From contig JAJNPV010000042.1 in NCBI GenBank assembly GCA_021155195.1, forward strand, positions 744,001 to 808,000: DNA of 64,000 bases. The letters are read 5' to 3'. Numbering within the stretch: position 1 is the stretch's first letter; each line of letters opens with the position of its first letter. Both the position numbers and the translations under genes were made by a program. Below are positions 1 through 7,742 of the stretch, one piece after another. The notes beneath the pieces were generated by a model. That model did not search any database and was not told the DNA's origin. It worked only from the letters and a program-made list of their open reading frames with translations. This DNA comes from Ohtaekwangia sp. (lineage in GTDB: Bacteria > Bacteroidota > Bacteroidia > Cytophagales > Cyclobacteriaceae).

Positions 1-2274
1 TTCGTTTGCAAAATCAATTAGATTTCTCTCACCGTAGTTTTCGCTTGACTTACCGAATGCTCTAATTGAAATGGCGTCAGGCATAAGTAATCTTTCGTTT
101 GAAGAAAATTGCTTTGTGAATCTAACTTGTAATTTATGGTTCACCGCAGTGTCGATGATGGATTCAATAAGGGTTAAATCCCTTGCGCCAATTAACAAAA
201 CGTTTCTTCCTTCCGTGGCTGGAATGAAAATTAATTGCGGTGGATTCACCACAATTTTTTTTGCCTCATAATCGTAGTCCAGTATACCTGTATAGTCGTA
301 AAAATTAAGTGCTGACTTTTTTATTCTTGTCAAATTAGAGCCAATTGCCGCTTGTTGTTCTGAAAATTCTTTTGAATAGTAAAATTCAAAAGCGCGAAAA
401 AATTCCTCAGTTGTCAGAACACTTTTCAACGCCAAGAAACTGCAAAGCATATTCCCGCAATGGTTGATGCTTGTGGCTTTTGAGATTTGAGTAATTAATT
501 CAACTCTTGTTGATGTGAATTCTGACTCTACTGGACAGAAAACTCTTTTGCTTGCTTTACTTGGATTAATGACATTTCCTCCTTGATAAAATTGTTCTGC
601 ATTAGCGAAAATATGTCTACCGAGAGAATCTCTTTTGGGAAGTTGAAGTCCGTCAACTTTAATGGCTGACCCATTTGGGGCGGTGAGGTTGTATGCAATT
701 TCATTGCCCGCAAAATTCTCTCCATCAACTTTTATGTTGAAGTCCGTGTTAAGTATTGTATCTGGTGGAAGCAGCCAACGATTGCTATTAGATTGCTTCT
801 GTTTCAAAAAGATTTTTTCTTCGGTATTTCTGTATTGCAGATAGACTTTTTCATTACCATCTGAATTTATTATTTCAACGTCCGGCAGAAAATCATTAAT
901 GAAGGCCCTAAAATTAACTTTCAACCCTCCTGTGAGTTCAATTCTCTTTTCAGTGTAAAGTGTCAGAATTGAAATGTCGGGATGACTTTTTAGCGGATGT
1001 CGAATTTTGAATAGGGAATAATTTTCAGGTAGTCCTTCCAAATCCTCAACTCTAAAGTCTCCATTTCTGAAAGATTTCCCCCATTCAAGAATTGATTCCC
1101 GTTTCTCATTTTTACAAAGAAGAAACATTTGGTCTATCCTTGAAAGTGACTCAGTCTCTATCCAGTAACTGGTGCTCAGCTGATAAGTTCCGGCATTTAC
1201 AAATAATCTTACCTCCCTTTCGGGAAAACGCGCAACCCATTTGTTAAAATCGTCCTTGAGTTCAAATGATTTTTTGAACTCAAAATTCAAAGTTTTTGAC
1301 CAACTGTTTGCCTCATACAAATTTTCATACTCGCCAAACTTCAAATCTTCCGGGTAATCATTTTGGGAATAAATTCTAAACGAAAAGGAAATCACCCCGT
1401 CATTGTCATTTACCTTGAATTGTAAAAATAATGGTGCGACTGTGTAGTTTCTTTTTGTGCGTTGTGTTGGCCCATCCACATCGTCTTCATGTGTCTCTCC
1501 TGTCCATTTACTGTATTCACGAATGACAATTTCAATTATCGATTGTCCTAACTCATTTGAATCACTTTTTCTTACTAATTCAATCACGCTTTCTTTCAGC
1601 CAGAGAATTCTTGCCCCATATTTCAAAAGAATTTTTCTGAACTCTCCTTTGGAATATGCTGAATCCGGAATCATTCCTGCTTCAAAGAAAAGCTCTGGAA
1701 GTTTATTAATTGCACTTGGCGGTAATACGCAAAGTGAAAATGGTTTGCCGACATGAATCCAGTTCGGATTTCCGAACCTTTTCAATTCAAAAACTCCAAG
1801 GTCACAATTCATTTTCATAACTGACCACTCTTCAAGTTCATTCCACAAGTGAGAGATGGTTGAGAAATTCCAAATCCAAATTTTATCAGTTATGTTAATA
1901 ATTCCATTTCGTCTGAAAAACTGCGTGACTTTGCCGTAATAGTTGTTTGCTCTAAAATCTTCCTCATAAGTTTCTGTCAATGGAATAATGTAAAGAATTA
2001 AGTAAGCAATAAATGGAGGCGTGTCTATTTTATTCCAAGTTGAAAACAACTCAAGTGGTCTGGTCACCGGTGAATACGTCAAATTAGAATCCTGCTTGTA
2101 CTTTATTGCATTAATGAAGTCTGTAAAAACCTCATCATCGTTTAATCCTGTGAAAAGAGGTCTAGAGGATTTGATTAAATCATTTTTTGTTAGGTAGAAC
2201 GCAATATCCTTTCCAGCATTCTCTGGTTTAAAAAAAATGCTAGCAATATGACTGTTCCACTCTCTGTATGTCAT
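1..2274 (-). CDS. Large unrecognised protein, 3' end beyond window
   Basis: One uninterrupted frame of 758 codons runs from ATG at 2274 (in-frame TGA two codons upstream) to the first base of the window, so the C-terminus is missing. The product begins MTYREWNSHIASIFFKPENAG. It has no signal peptide, no clear membrane segment and no Walker or catalytic motif that I recognise. The middle (about residues 300-560) alternates short beta-like segments; the part after about 620 is more helical. The gene is visibly AT-rich compared with the rest of the window. A TAtgTTTG match at 2279-2286 fits the Bacteroidota -7 box, which would place transcription start almost at the ATG. It lies downstream of a recombinase stump and a long hairpin, so horizontal acquisition is plausible. 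I do not recognise the family; a large accessory or defence protein is only a guess from context. Confidence 0.8.
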   Translation of the reverse strand, partial: MTYREWNSHIASIFFKPENAGKDIAFYLTKNDLIKSSRPLFTGLNDDEVFTDFINAIKYKQDSNLTYSPVTRPLELFSTWNKIDTPPFIAYLILYIIPLTETYEEDFRANNYYGKVTQFFRRNGIINITDKIWIWNFSTISHLWNELEEWSVMKMNCDLGVFELKRFGNPNWIHVGKPFSLCVLPPSAINKLPELFFEAGMIPDSAYSKGEFRKILLKYGARILWLKESVIELVRKSDSNELGQSIIEIVIREYSKWTGETHEDDVDGPTQRTKRNYTVAPLFLQFKVNDNDGVISFSFRIYSQNDYPEDLKFGEYENLYEANSWSKTLNFEFKKSFELKDDFNKWVARFPEREVRLFVNAGTYQLSTSYWIETESLSRIDQMFLLCKNEKRESILEWGKSFRNGDFRVEDLEGLPENYSLFKIRHPLKSHPDISILTLYTEKRIELTGGLKVNFRAFINDFLPDVEIINSDGNEKVYLQYRNTEEKIFLKQKQSNSNRWLLPPDTILNTDFNIKVDGENFAGNEIAYNLTAPNGSAIKVDGLQLPKRDSLGRHIFANAEQFYQGGNVINPSKASKRVFCPVESEFTSTRVELITQISKATSINHCGNMLCSFLALKSVLTTEEFFRAFEFYYSKEFSEQQAAIGSNLTRIKKSALNFYDYTGILDYDYEAKKIVVNPPQLIFIPATEGRNVLLIGARDLTLIESIIDTAVNHKLQVRFTKQFSSNERLLMPDAISIRAFGKSSENYGERNLIDFANE

Positions 2275-2318
2275 TATTCAAACATAGATAAATTGCTTCA
2301 GAAGTTTATTGTTTTACA

Positions 2319-2407
2319 TGCCCTTGCGGTGGGAATTTGGCTCTTGCCATAGCTTTGGTGTCGCGGTGGGTTTGAGCGGCTATGGCATGTGCCAAATGCG
2401 CGGGGCA
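2319..2407. repeat. Long interrupted hairpin, possible recombination site
   Basis: The arms ATTTGGC (2335-2341) and GCCATAGC (2346-2353) pair perfectly with GCTATGGC (2379-2386) and GCCAAAT (2391-2397). Each side carries a 4-base unpaired spacer (TCTT and ATGT). An outer TGCCC/GGGCA pair lies at 2319-2323 and 2403-2407. The remaining 347-bp gap (2275-2621) holds no gene. Two stems separated by symmetric internal loops resemble folded single-strand recombination sites, and a tyrosine recombinase remnant is about 220 bp away. The function is inferred only. Confidence 0.7.
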
Positions 2408-2621
2408 AGTCGAAGCACAATCTTCTTAAAAATGCGAAGGGTCGGCTGTATTATTTTTTAGTCTGTCCTACGTTTAATTTTTTCAAAGTCCAAGTTGTCT
2501 GCGAAGCCGTTCACTTGTCCACGTGGGAAATCTTTGTTAGAAAATTTGTCGTCCGTTTTTTTTGAAACACAAATTTGTCCGGGCCCTATTGCTACCAACC
2601 TTTATATAGGACATTAATGTC

Positions 2622-2918
2622 CTATATATCCTTATTCTTACCCAAGATACTTCCTTGATCCAAATAGTCCAAAGGGCTTATTAACTTATCAAAACCACGT
2701 TTTGTTACATGCGTATAGCGTTCTGTGGTCTTACTACTCTCATGCCCCAGGAGTGTCTGTATATATCTAAGGTCGGTACCGCGTTCTAATAAATGGGTAG
2801 CAAAACTATGCCTCAATGTATGTGCACTAACTCTTTTGTTGATTCCAGCTTTTCGAGCGTAGTTATGAATAAAATGATTTATGCTTCTGGATGAGCCATA
2901 CTTCTCAAAAAGTGCGGC
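2622..2918 (-). pseudogene. Truncated tyrosine recombinase (C-terminal catalytic part)
   Basis: The frame reads from an in-frame stop at 2919-2921 through about 98 codons. It contains the phage-integrase/XerD C-terminal motifs: HTLRH (catalytic H-x-x-R), then LLGHESS (GH) and the ERYTHV segment with the nucleophilic tyrosine. About two thirds of a normal 300-aa recombinase is absent: the SAM-like DNA-binding domain and the first catalytic arginine. The sequence before 2919 is unrelated AT-rich DNA, so this is a 5'-truncated relic. A TTG at 2816 could initiate a 64-aa peptide but there is no reason to expect function. It is read in the same direction as the large gene at 1-2274. Confidence 0.85.
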
Positions 2919-3003
2919 TTAACTAGGGTATTAATTCAGGATTTCTTAAATCATGAAAGGATTCCTGTAAATGAGTGTTATTAAGGATGCGATACAACGT
3001 TAA

Positions 3004-3031
3004 ACTTTAAACTTTCAACTTTATACTTCTT
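3004..3031. repeat. Short 7-bp-period ACTTTNA tract
   Basis: Four consecutive heptamers are visible: ACTTTAA (3004), ACTTTCA (3011), ACTTTAT (3018) and ACTTCTT (3025). CT-rich sequence follows. The same word type recurs upstream of the conjugation module at 41 kb. Confidence 0.75.
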
Positions 3032-3272
3032 GACTCCCTCCAAATTCAACTCCCTCTCCCTCCAAGATCGCGGTTCAGCATTGTGGCCGGAGGGACGCCT
3101 GCTGGAGACAATCGAGTACTACAACTACAGGGTTTCTTTGTATACGTTGCATTCATTTTTTGTGGAAGTGTATTACTCGCCCGATAAGAATACCATCGAA
3201 AGGATCGAAGCCGCTGATCAGGCTGCGCTCGCTAAGTTTAGCAACAGGATTGATCTGGACGAATTGGAGTAG
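3030..3272 (+). CDS. Small conserved-type hypothetical protein
   Basis: An 80-aa acidic soluble protein with the core IEYYNYRVSLYTLHSFFVEVYY followed by a helical tail. I recall this as a small-protein type common in Bacteroidota, often found beside XRE regulators like the one at 3377-3613, but no function is known to me. There is no ATG; the frame opens with TTG at 3030, inside the heptamer tract, and without a visible ribosome binding site. The start may therefore be wrong or the original 5' end may be lost. It converges with the XRE gene, 104 bp apart. Confidence 0.55.
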   Translation: MTPSKFNSLSLQDRGSALWPEGRLLETIEYYNYRVSLYTLHSFFVEVYYSPDKNTIERIEAADQAALAKFSNRIDLDELE

Positions 3273-3376
3273 TTAACATATGTGATGAGAGTTAACATAT
3301 GTTAAGAGTTATACGGGCGATCGTGACGTAAGGATAAGTTTTGAGATAATTTAACTTTCTAATCTCAAGATGTGAT

Positions 3377-3613
3377 TCACTTAATTGGCTTGATTGGCAT
3401 GAATTCTTTTGGTGAACAATTCATTTCAGTGGCGAGCTTATTCAAATGATCCAGGTTGTACGCGCTATCAAAATTTGGACTTTCTACTTGCCCAATAAAC
3501 CCTCGCGAAACATTAAGGAACATGGCAAGATCATCTTGCGTATAACCTCTTTCGGTTCGCACTCTTCTAACTTCTTCGATCACTGCAAGTTCAAATAAAG
3601 ATTTCTTTGCCAC
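3377..3613 (-). CDS. XRE-family helix-turn-helix regulator
   Basis: A 78-aa protein that is almost only a DNA-binding domain. The segment RTERGYTQDDLAMFLNVSRG (about residues 19-38) is a typical Cro/C1 helix-turn-helix, and the closing NCSPKEFMP is usual for this short Bacteroidota group. Start is ATG at 3613; the lysine-rich MAKKS start is typical. No partner enzyme or toxin lies next to it apart from the convergent small protein at 3030-3272. It probably acts as a local repressor, possibly of its own promoter; the target is not visible. Confidence 0.85.
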   Translation of the reverse strand: MAKKSLFELAVIEEVRRVRTERGYTQDDLAMFLNVSRGFIGQVESPNFDSAYNLDHLNKLATEMNCSPKEFMPIKPIK

Positions 3614-3777
3614 GCATTGGCAAAGTGGAAAAAGATCATTAGTATTACGCTTAGTTATAGCTAAGCAAATAGTGTCTGATGACCTAAGCTGGCTGAAGAA
3701 ATTGTATTTTTAGCAAATACCTTTATAAGGCATTTGCACTTAGACCCTCGTCTTAGAAAACTGGAATTTTTTAAAAC

Positions 3778-3837
3778 GATCACGGGGCAATAAGTGTGGT
3801 GCTCACGTCATTGGCGTGGGCCCGCTTATTCGTGATC
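3778..3837. repeat. Three-step hairpin upstream of sigma factor
   Basis: GATCACG (3778-3784) pairs with CGTGATC (3831-3837), AATAAG (3789-3794) with CTTATT (3825-3830), and CACG (3804-3807) with CGTG (3815-3818). There is no T-run on either side, so a simple rho-independent terminator is unlikely. It sits about 110 bp before the sigma gene and could be a remnant mobile-element end or a regulatory structure. Confidence 0.6.
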
Positions 3838-3944
3838 AGGTATTCCAGTACCTCTAAGTCGGTAAGTTGGGTTCCACGCCATATTTTTTTACCTTGAGTG
3901 TGGCCCGGCTTTCGAGAAACGTAATAGGCATGGGCGAAATTAAA

Positions 3945-4493
3945 ATGCATACCGAAGCACAACTACTGGCCGCACTCGTGGCAGGGGAGGAGGCTGCGTT
4001 CCGCACCATCTACATGACCTATGCCCGGCCTTTATTTACGTTCATTCGCAAAAACATTGACGTGCGCGAAGATTGTGAAGAGCTGGTGCAGGAAGTGTTC
4101 GAGTCTCTGTGGACCCGTCACAGTCACTTGGGCGAAGTGCGATCCCTTGAGGCGTACTTATATAGTATGGCCAGGCACAAAATTATTCACCACTTCAGAC
4201 GCGCGAAGGTCAAACGCAAATACCTCACCCATTACAGATTATTCGAAGCGGTGTTTGAAACGATGGAAACCGAGGAGCGCGATCCGGCATTGATCCAACA
4301 AATTATTGAAACATCCCTGGCGGAGCTACCAGAGCGCTGCCGCATGGCCGTCACCCTGCGCTTGAAAGAAAACCTCTCCAATGCCGACATTGCTGTCCGA
4401 ATGAACCTCAACAAACTCACCGTGAAGAACCACATCGTCACCGCCATGGCCCACCTCCGCACCTCCTTGCAGCGCATGTACAAGTTGGGGTAG
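3945..4493 (+). CDS. ECF-type RNA polymerase sigma factor (FecI-like)
   Basis: A 182-aa sigma-70 family protein of the extracytoplasmic-function type. Region 2 lies at about residues 12-80 (with EDCEELVQEVFESLWTRH), and region 4 at about 115-170 (LPERCRMAVTLRLKENLSNADIA and the VKNHIV recognition helix). The frame is open further upstream, but MHTEAQLLAALVAGEEAAF is the typical beginning; ATG at 3930 is an alternative. This Bacteroidota subtype normally precedes a fecR anti-sigma gene and susC/D. Here the next gene is on the opposite strand and overlaps it tail to tail, so it is an orphan. A FecR without a sigma factor lies at 31010; whether they are partners is unknown. Confidence 0.88.
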   Translation: MHTEAQLLAALVAGEEAAFRTIYMTYARPLFTFIRKNIDVREDCEELVQEVFESLWTRHSHLGEVRSLEAYLYSMARHKIIHHFRRAKVKRKYLTHYRLFEAVFETMETEERDPALIQQIIETSLAELPERCRMAVTLRLKENLSNADIAVRMNLNKLTVKNHIVTAMAHLRTSLQRMYKLG

Positions 4494-4870
4494 GGTAGTG
4501 CGAAAGTTTATTTGGTGATGTATTTCTTTTCGAATCCAATAAAACGATGATTAGAAGAAAGATCACCACTACTGGTAAAAGTGGAAACCCCATCTCATCA
4601 TAATATCGCACATGAGTCACAACAGAACCCAGCATAACTATTGTCAGCAGTACGGCACCATAAAAACTCAACTTCGGAAACAATAACATAATTGTACCAG
4701 CCACCTCAGCAATCCCTATAGTAACCATAATGATAATCGGGATACCCCATCGGCTAAAATTCTCAGCCATGTTTCCACCTAAATCAAATTTCCCGGAAGC
4801 AGAAATAAGAAAACATTAAGGCAAGACCTAGTCGAATTGTCCAAAGGAGTATAAATTTTAATCGCTTCAC
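4438..4870 (-). pseudogene. DoxX-like membrane protein, frameshifted
   Basis: The C-terminal part (frame open from about 4815 to 4438) reads SASGKFDLGGNMAENFSRWG and then three hydrophobic helices with IGIAEVAGTIMLLFPKLSFY, a clear DoxX-like signature. The missing first helix is found in another frame: GTG at 4870, eight bases after the GNAT stop, reads MKRLKFILLWTIRLGLALMF up to about 4813. The two halves join in register if one base is added or lost in the TTTTC run near 4812. This is either a true one-base indel or a sequencing error. The frame also runs 56 bp into the sigma gene on the opposite strand, so the original stop may be lost too. Confidence 0.75.
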
Positions 4871-4878
4871 TATAATGG

Positions 4879-5397
4879 TTAAGTTCCTACTTTTTTAGTC
4901 ATTATGTAATCAAGAATTTCATAGCCCTTTCCTATATCAGTTTTCTCTTCACCGTTAATGGAAAAACCCATGTTTTGATAGAATGCTATCGCTCTTGCGT
5001 TCTTATGGAATGCTTTCAAGCACAGTATATCGTGGTTTGTTTTAATTGCCAATTCAGTTGTATAATCCAGGAATGCCTTCCCAAGCCCATTTCCTTGATA
5101 CTCGGGCAACACATAGAGTTTATGAATTATTAGTTGATTAGGCTCCTTGAAGTGTTGCTGAATGGATGTGAATCCAAATGGTTTCTTTTCTTGAAGCCCA
5201 AGAATGTACTCGTGTTTCATGACTTCCATCTGGGTCTTGATTGCACTCTCGCTATAGATTAATTCCAGCATGTACATTAACTGCTCATTTGAAATCATTT
5301 TCCCATAAACTATCGGCCAAGTCTTGTTGGCAATGGTGTGAATCACTAACCACTCATTCGATGATGCATATTCAAATTCAATATCCGCTTGTTGCAT
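4879..5397 (-). CDS. GNAT-family N-acetyltransferase
   Basis: A 172-aa protein with the GNAT fold. Beta-4 and the acetyl-CoA loop are seen in IIHKLYVLPEYQGNGLGKAF (Q/RxxGxG/A motif, about residues 102-121), followed by NARAIAFYQNMGF near the end, typical of RimI-like enzymes. The substrate is not predictable. The frame stays open 50 codons upstream with unrelated TPR-like sequence, so I place the start at ATG 5397 (MQQADIEFEYASS), where GNAT homology-like sequence begins. The frameshifted DoxX-like gene follows after 8 bp, suggesting a former two-gene operon. Confidence 0.8.
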   Translation of the reverse strand: MQQADIEFEYASSNEWLVIHTIANKTWPIVYGKMISNEQLMYMLELIYSESAIKTQMEVMKHEYILGLQEKKPFGFTSIQQHFKEPNQLIIHKLYVLPEYQGNGLGKAFLDYTTELAIKTNHDILCLKAFHKNARAIAFYQNMGFSINGEEKTDIGKGYEILDYIMTKKVGT

Positions 5398-5550
5398 ATT
5401 ACTTTGAAACCGTTCCAACCCTTTTTGAGCACCCTCAAGTTTACTGTCTAATTTCAGGGCAGCTTCATAGTATCGCTTTGCTTCTGCTTTATTGCGCTCC
5501 TTTTCCTTGATCCGACCCAATCTCACCACGACTAATTCGAGTAGAACCCC
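5398..5550 (-). pseudogene. TPR-like C-terminal fragment fused ahead of GNAT
   Basis: In frame with the GNAT gene and upstream of its natural start, about 50 codons read RIKEKERNKAEAKRYYEAAL and more, a tetratricopeptide-type helix pair (A at 8, Y at 11, A and P/L positions). A GTG at 5529 could initiate translation and give a 216-aa fusion. An in-frame TGA at 5551-5553 closes it upstream. This looks like the tail of a lost TPR protein, for example a hydrolase with C-terminal repeats, joined to the GNAT gene by deletion. Confidence 0.55.
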
Positions 5551-5597
5551 TCAACACCCGCCTAATTTTCATTTTTGAAGCAGGTAACTGCCCGTAT

Positions 5598-6071
5598 TTA
5601 TCTGGAGCCCCATTCCCATATACCATACTGAACCTTCTGATCAATCATATGACCGGATTGTTTTAGTGAAAGAATTATCTGACCACGGTGATGGCTCTCA
5701 TGTGATAGGAGATATCCTAAAAAAGCGGCTGGATGAGGTTTGAATCCTTTGATTGATCCTGTCTCAAAACCAGCCTGAAGCAATGCAATGACTGCCTTTG
5801 AGCTTTTAGTTAGTGCAGCAGATAGTTTCTTTTTTGTAGTTGCTGAGTCACTCTCAAACTTTACCTGATTTTTCAGTAAGTCGGGATTGGACGCCTTAAA
5901 CCACATTAAACGAACATTATGAATGTGGGCAAATTGTTGACCCACGTTCCGTCCTTTTGAAGCGGAGATATCCGTAAGATGTTCATCTTTCAATGCATCT
6001 AACAAAAAGAGATTAATCCTATTATGGATTTCCCAAGTCTCAATCAATTGATTTTCCAAGTCGTGTAACAT
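5598..6071 (-). CDS. DinB-like (DfsB) four-helix metal-binding protein
   Basis: A 157-aa soluble protein of the DinB/YfiT superfamily. The expected metal-binding histidines are present: one in the QFAHIHNVRLMW segment (about residues 46-57), and HESHHRGQI (about 125-133) near the end, which is the family hallmark. Members are divalent-metal proteins, some acting as thiol-dependent transferases; the substrate here cannot be told. Start is ATG at 6071. It is read in the same direction as its neighbours at 4879 and 6107, with 35-70 bp gaps, so co-transcription is possible. Confidence 0.85.
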   Translation of the reverse strand: MLHDLENQLIETWEIHNRINLFLLDALKDEHLTDISASKGRNVGQQFAHIHNVRLMWFKASNPDLLKNQVKFESDSATTKKKLSAALTKSSKAVIALLQAGFETGSIKGFKPHPAAFLGYLLSHESHHRGQIILSLKQSGHMIDQKVQYGIWEWGSR

Positions 6072-6106
6072 AACTCAATAGTTTCGTGAATACTTTACTA
6101 ACCTAT

Positions 6107-6805
6107 CTATGTTCTGCGTTGCTGAGGAATTGCTACTCCTTTTATTAAAAACCAAAGGCCGAGTGTTATTTCAAAAATGCCCATAGGCCCATATCCGTAA
6201 GGAAATAATTTTCTGAATTCAGGAAAAACAATAACCAAGAGCGTACCCGATGCAACTAATAATGAAGAGAAAATACCCAAGCCTGCCAAAAATCTTGGGA
6301 TATAACCCGACTTCAAGAGTACATAACTGAAGACCGTTGAGCCCAAGCCGAGAAATATAAATCCAACACTAAAGCTGGATGCATAAGAAGCCATCGAAAT
6401 TCTGGCAAAGGTGTAAAGTTGACTGGGTTCCATTAAGCCTGAATAGGTTGAACTTGTCAGTAATCGAATGGTTACCAATTCATCAGTAACACCCATTGCA
6501 AGGCAAGCTGTTTCCATCAACCGAAGAAAAACTGCCAATGAAGCAAGGGTTTTGTTAACTGGTTTGAGAAGTAGATACAAAGCTAAAATCAGAGCAATAT
6601 CAACAATGTATGTGAGCAAGTTGCTTGCTATGCCAATTCGAAATATTCTTTCATTAGCGATGATGTTTGTTGCGGTTTGAACAACATCACCAGCTACAAT
6701 GTACTGAGTAGGAATAAACCCCAGAATTGAAGTTGCCATGGCTACCAGGTATGCCGCGCCTGCAAGTTTCGTATAGCGATTGATATTTGAATTTGTCTCT
6801 ATCAC
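6107..6805 (-). CDS. DUF4386 integral membrane protein (paralogue 1)
   Basis: A 232-aa protein with about six hydrophobic segments. It fits the DUF4386 pattern: an N-terminal YTKLAGAAYLVAMA helix, a G-D-x-x-x-T-A-x-N-I-I-A-N-E segment followed by FRIGIASNLL, a loop ending in SYASSFSVGFIFLGLG, and a closing FEITLGLWFLIKG helix. The function of DUF4386 is unknown. It is followed by DinB and preceded by a second DUF4386 gene 38 bp upstream, so the two form a small operon driven from the divergent region at 7558-7742. Confidence 0.88.
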   Translation of the reverse strand: MIETNSNINRYTKLAGAAYLVAMATSILGFIPTQYIVAGDVVQTATNIIANERIFRIGIASNLLTYIVDIALILALYLLLKPVNKTLASLAVFLRLMETACLAMGVTDELVTIRLLTSSTYSGLMEPSQLYTFARISMASYASSFSVGFIFLGLGSTVFSYVLLKSGYIPRFLAGLGIFSSLLVASGTLLVIVFPEFRKLFPYGYGPMGIFEITLGLWFLIKGVAIPQQRRT

Positions 6806-6843
6806 TGGATTTACTTTTATAGTTTAAAAACAATGCAACTACT

Positions 6844-7557
6844 TTATTCTCCCTGCAAAGAAGGTGGTGTTCTCAGTGCCGCTCCCTTTATCAACAGCCA
6901 CAGTATTATTAATATTTCGCCCAATGAGTGAACAAGGCCAAATGGAGCAATTACCTGGCGATACTCGGGCAACAAAAGATTCGTTAATGAATCTAATACG
7001 TACCCAATACCGCCAACAATCAATATAACCCCTAGTATTTTTGGAATAAAAAGAGATTGATAGACCAGTCGGCCAAGCGGTAAAAGCCATAAACCCCAAA
7101 AAATTTTGAGCGTGGAGACTCCGTATCCGTGAATTTTAAGAAAGAGCATCGCTGAATCTTGCCTTTCTTCGATGGTTAACATTTTCCAGATTTCACCTTT
7201 GGAAATCATTACTGCCGAAATGTTGAATGTCTCAACAACAAAACTGATGGGGACTTGCACTAGTACCAGTGCAACCATTAACCTGGCACTTGATTTATTT
7301 ACGTTTTCAAACAACCTATAAAGTGCAAGTACCAGAAACACAAATAAAACGGAACTTGTCAATGAACTTACTATTCCTGTGCGGTATAAAAACTCATTTT
7401 CAACCAAGTTGCGAACAGTAGCAACAGCGTTACCGCCTACAATAACTTGTTGTCTGGCAAACAAAATATAACTACCAGTGATTGCCAGAAAAAGATACCA
7501 CATACCCGCAATTCTGGCTGATTTTCTGAGCGATAATTCTACCTCATTCGTTAACAT
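6844..7557 (-). CDS. DUF4386 integral membrane protein (paralogue 2)
   Basis: A 237-aa six-helix membrane protein with the DUF4386 hallmarks: ARIAGMWYLFLAITG at the start, NEFLYRTGIVSSLTSS, LVQVPISFVVETFN and the closing LWLLIKGAA. It is closer to the paralogue at 14410 than to the others; shared features are NEF-L/F-RT-I-VS-LT, VQVP--FV-E-FN and LIKG----TP-S. Like that gene, it is transcribed away from a LytS/LytTR pair. Start is ATG at 7557. Function unknown; the position suggests control by, or sensing together with, the adjacent two-component pair. Confidence 0.88.
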   Translation of the reverse strand: MLTNEVELSLRKSARIAGMWYLFLAITGSYILFARQQVIVGGNAVATVRNLVENEFLYRTGIVSSLTSSVLFVFLVLALYRLFENVNKSSARLMVALVLVQVPISFVVETFNISAVMISKGEIWKMLTIEERQDSAMLFLKIHGYGVSTLKIFWGLWLLPLGRLVYQSLFIPKILGVILIVGGIGYVLDSLTNLLLPEYRQVIAPFGLVHSLGEILIILWLLIKGAALRTPPSLQGE

Positions 7558-7742
7558 ATTTTCCTACCGATTACTTTACCCTCCTGTAAGCATACGGATT
7601 TTCGCATGTTTAGAATGGCAATAGTTACAGACAAAAGTTTGAAGTAGACCAACTACGGAATAAGGTCGACTGTCTTCAGGCTAAGAGATTTTATACAATC
7701 AACAGTAACCGTGATAATGACTTTCAGCTTAACTTGGTGCGC

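Noticed and set aside
3780..3962. 60-aa minus-strand frame over the sigma factor start
   Set aside because: It overlaps the palindrome and the true sigma gene on the other strand; the product resembles no family and the start is arbitrary.
7558..7742. LytTR operator in the first divergent promoter region
   Set aside because: No convincing pair of direct repeats with about 21-bp spacing was found there.
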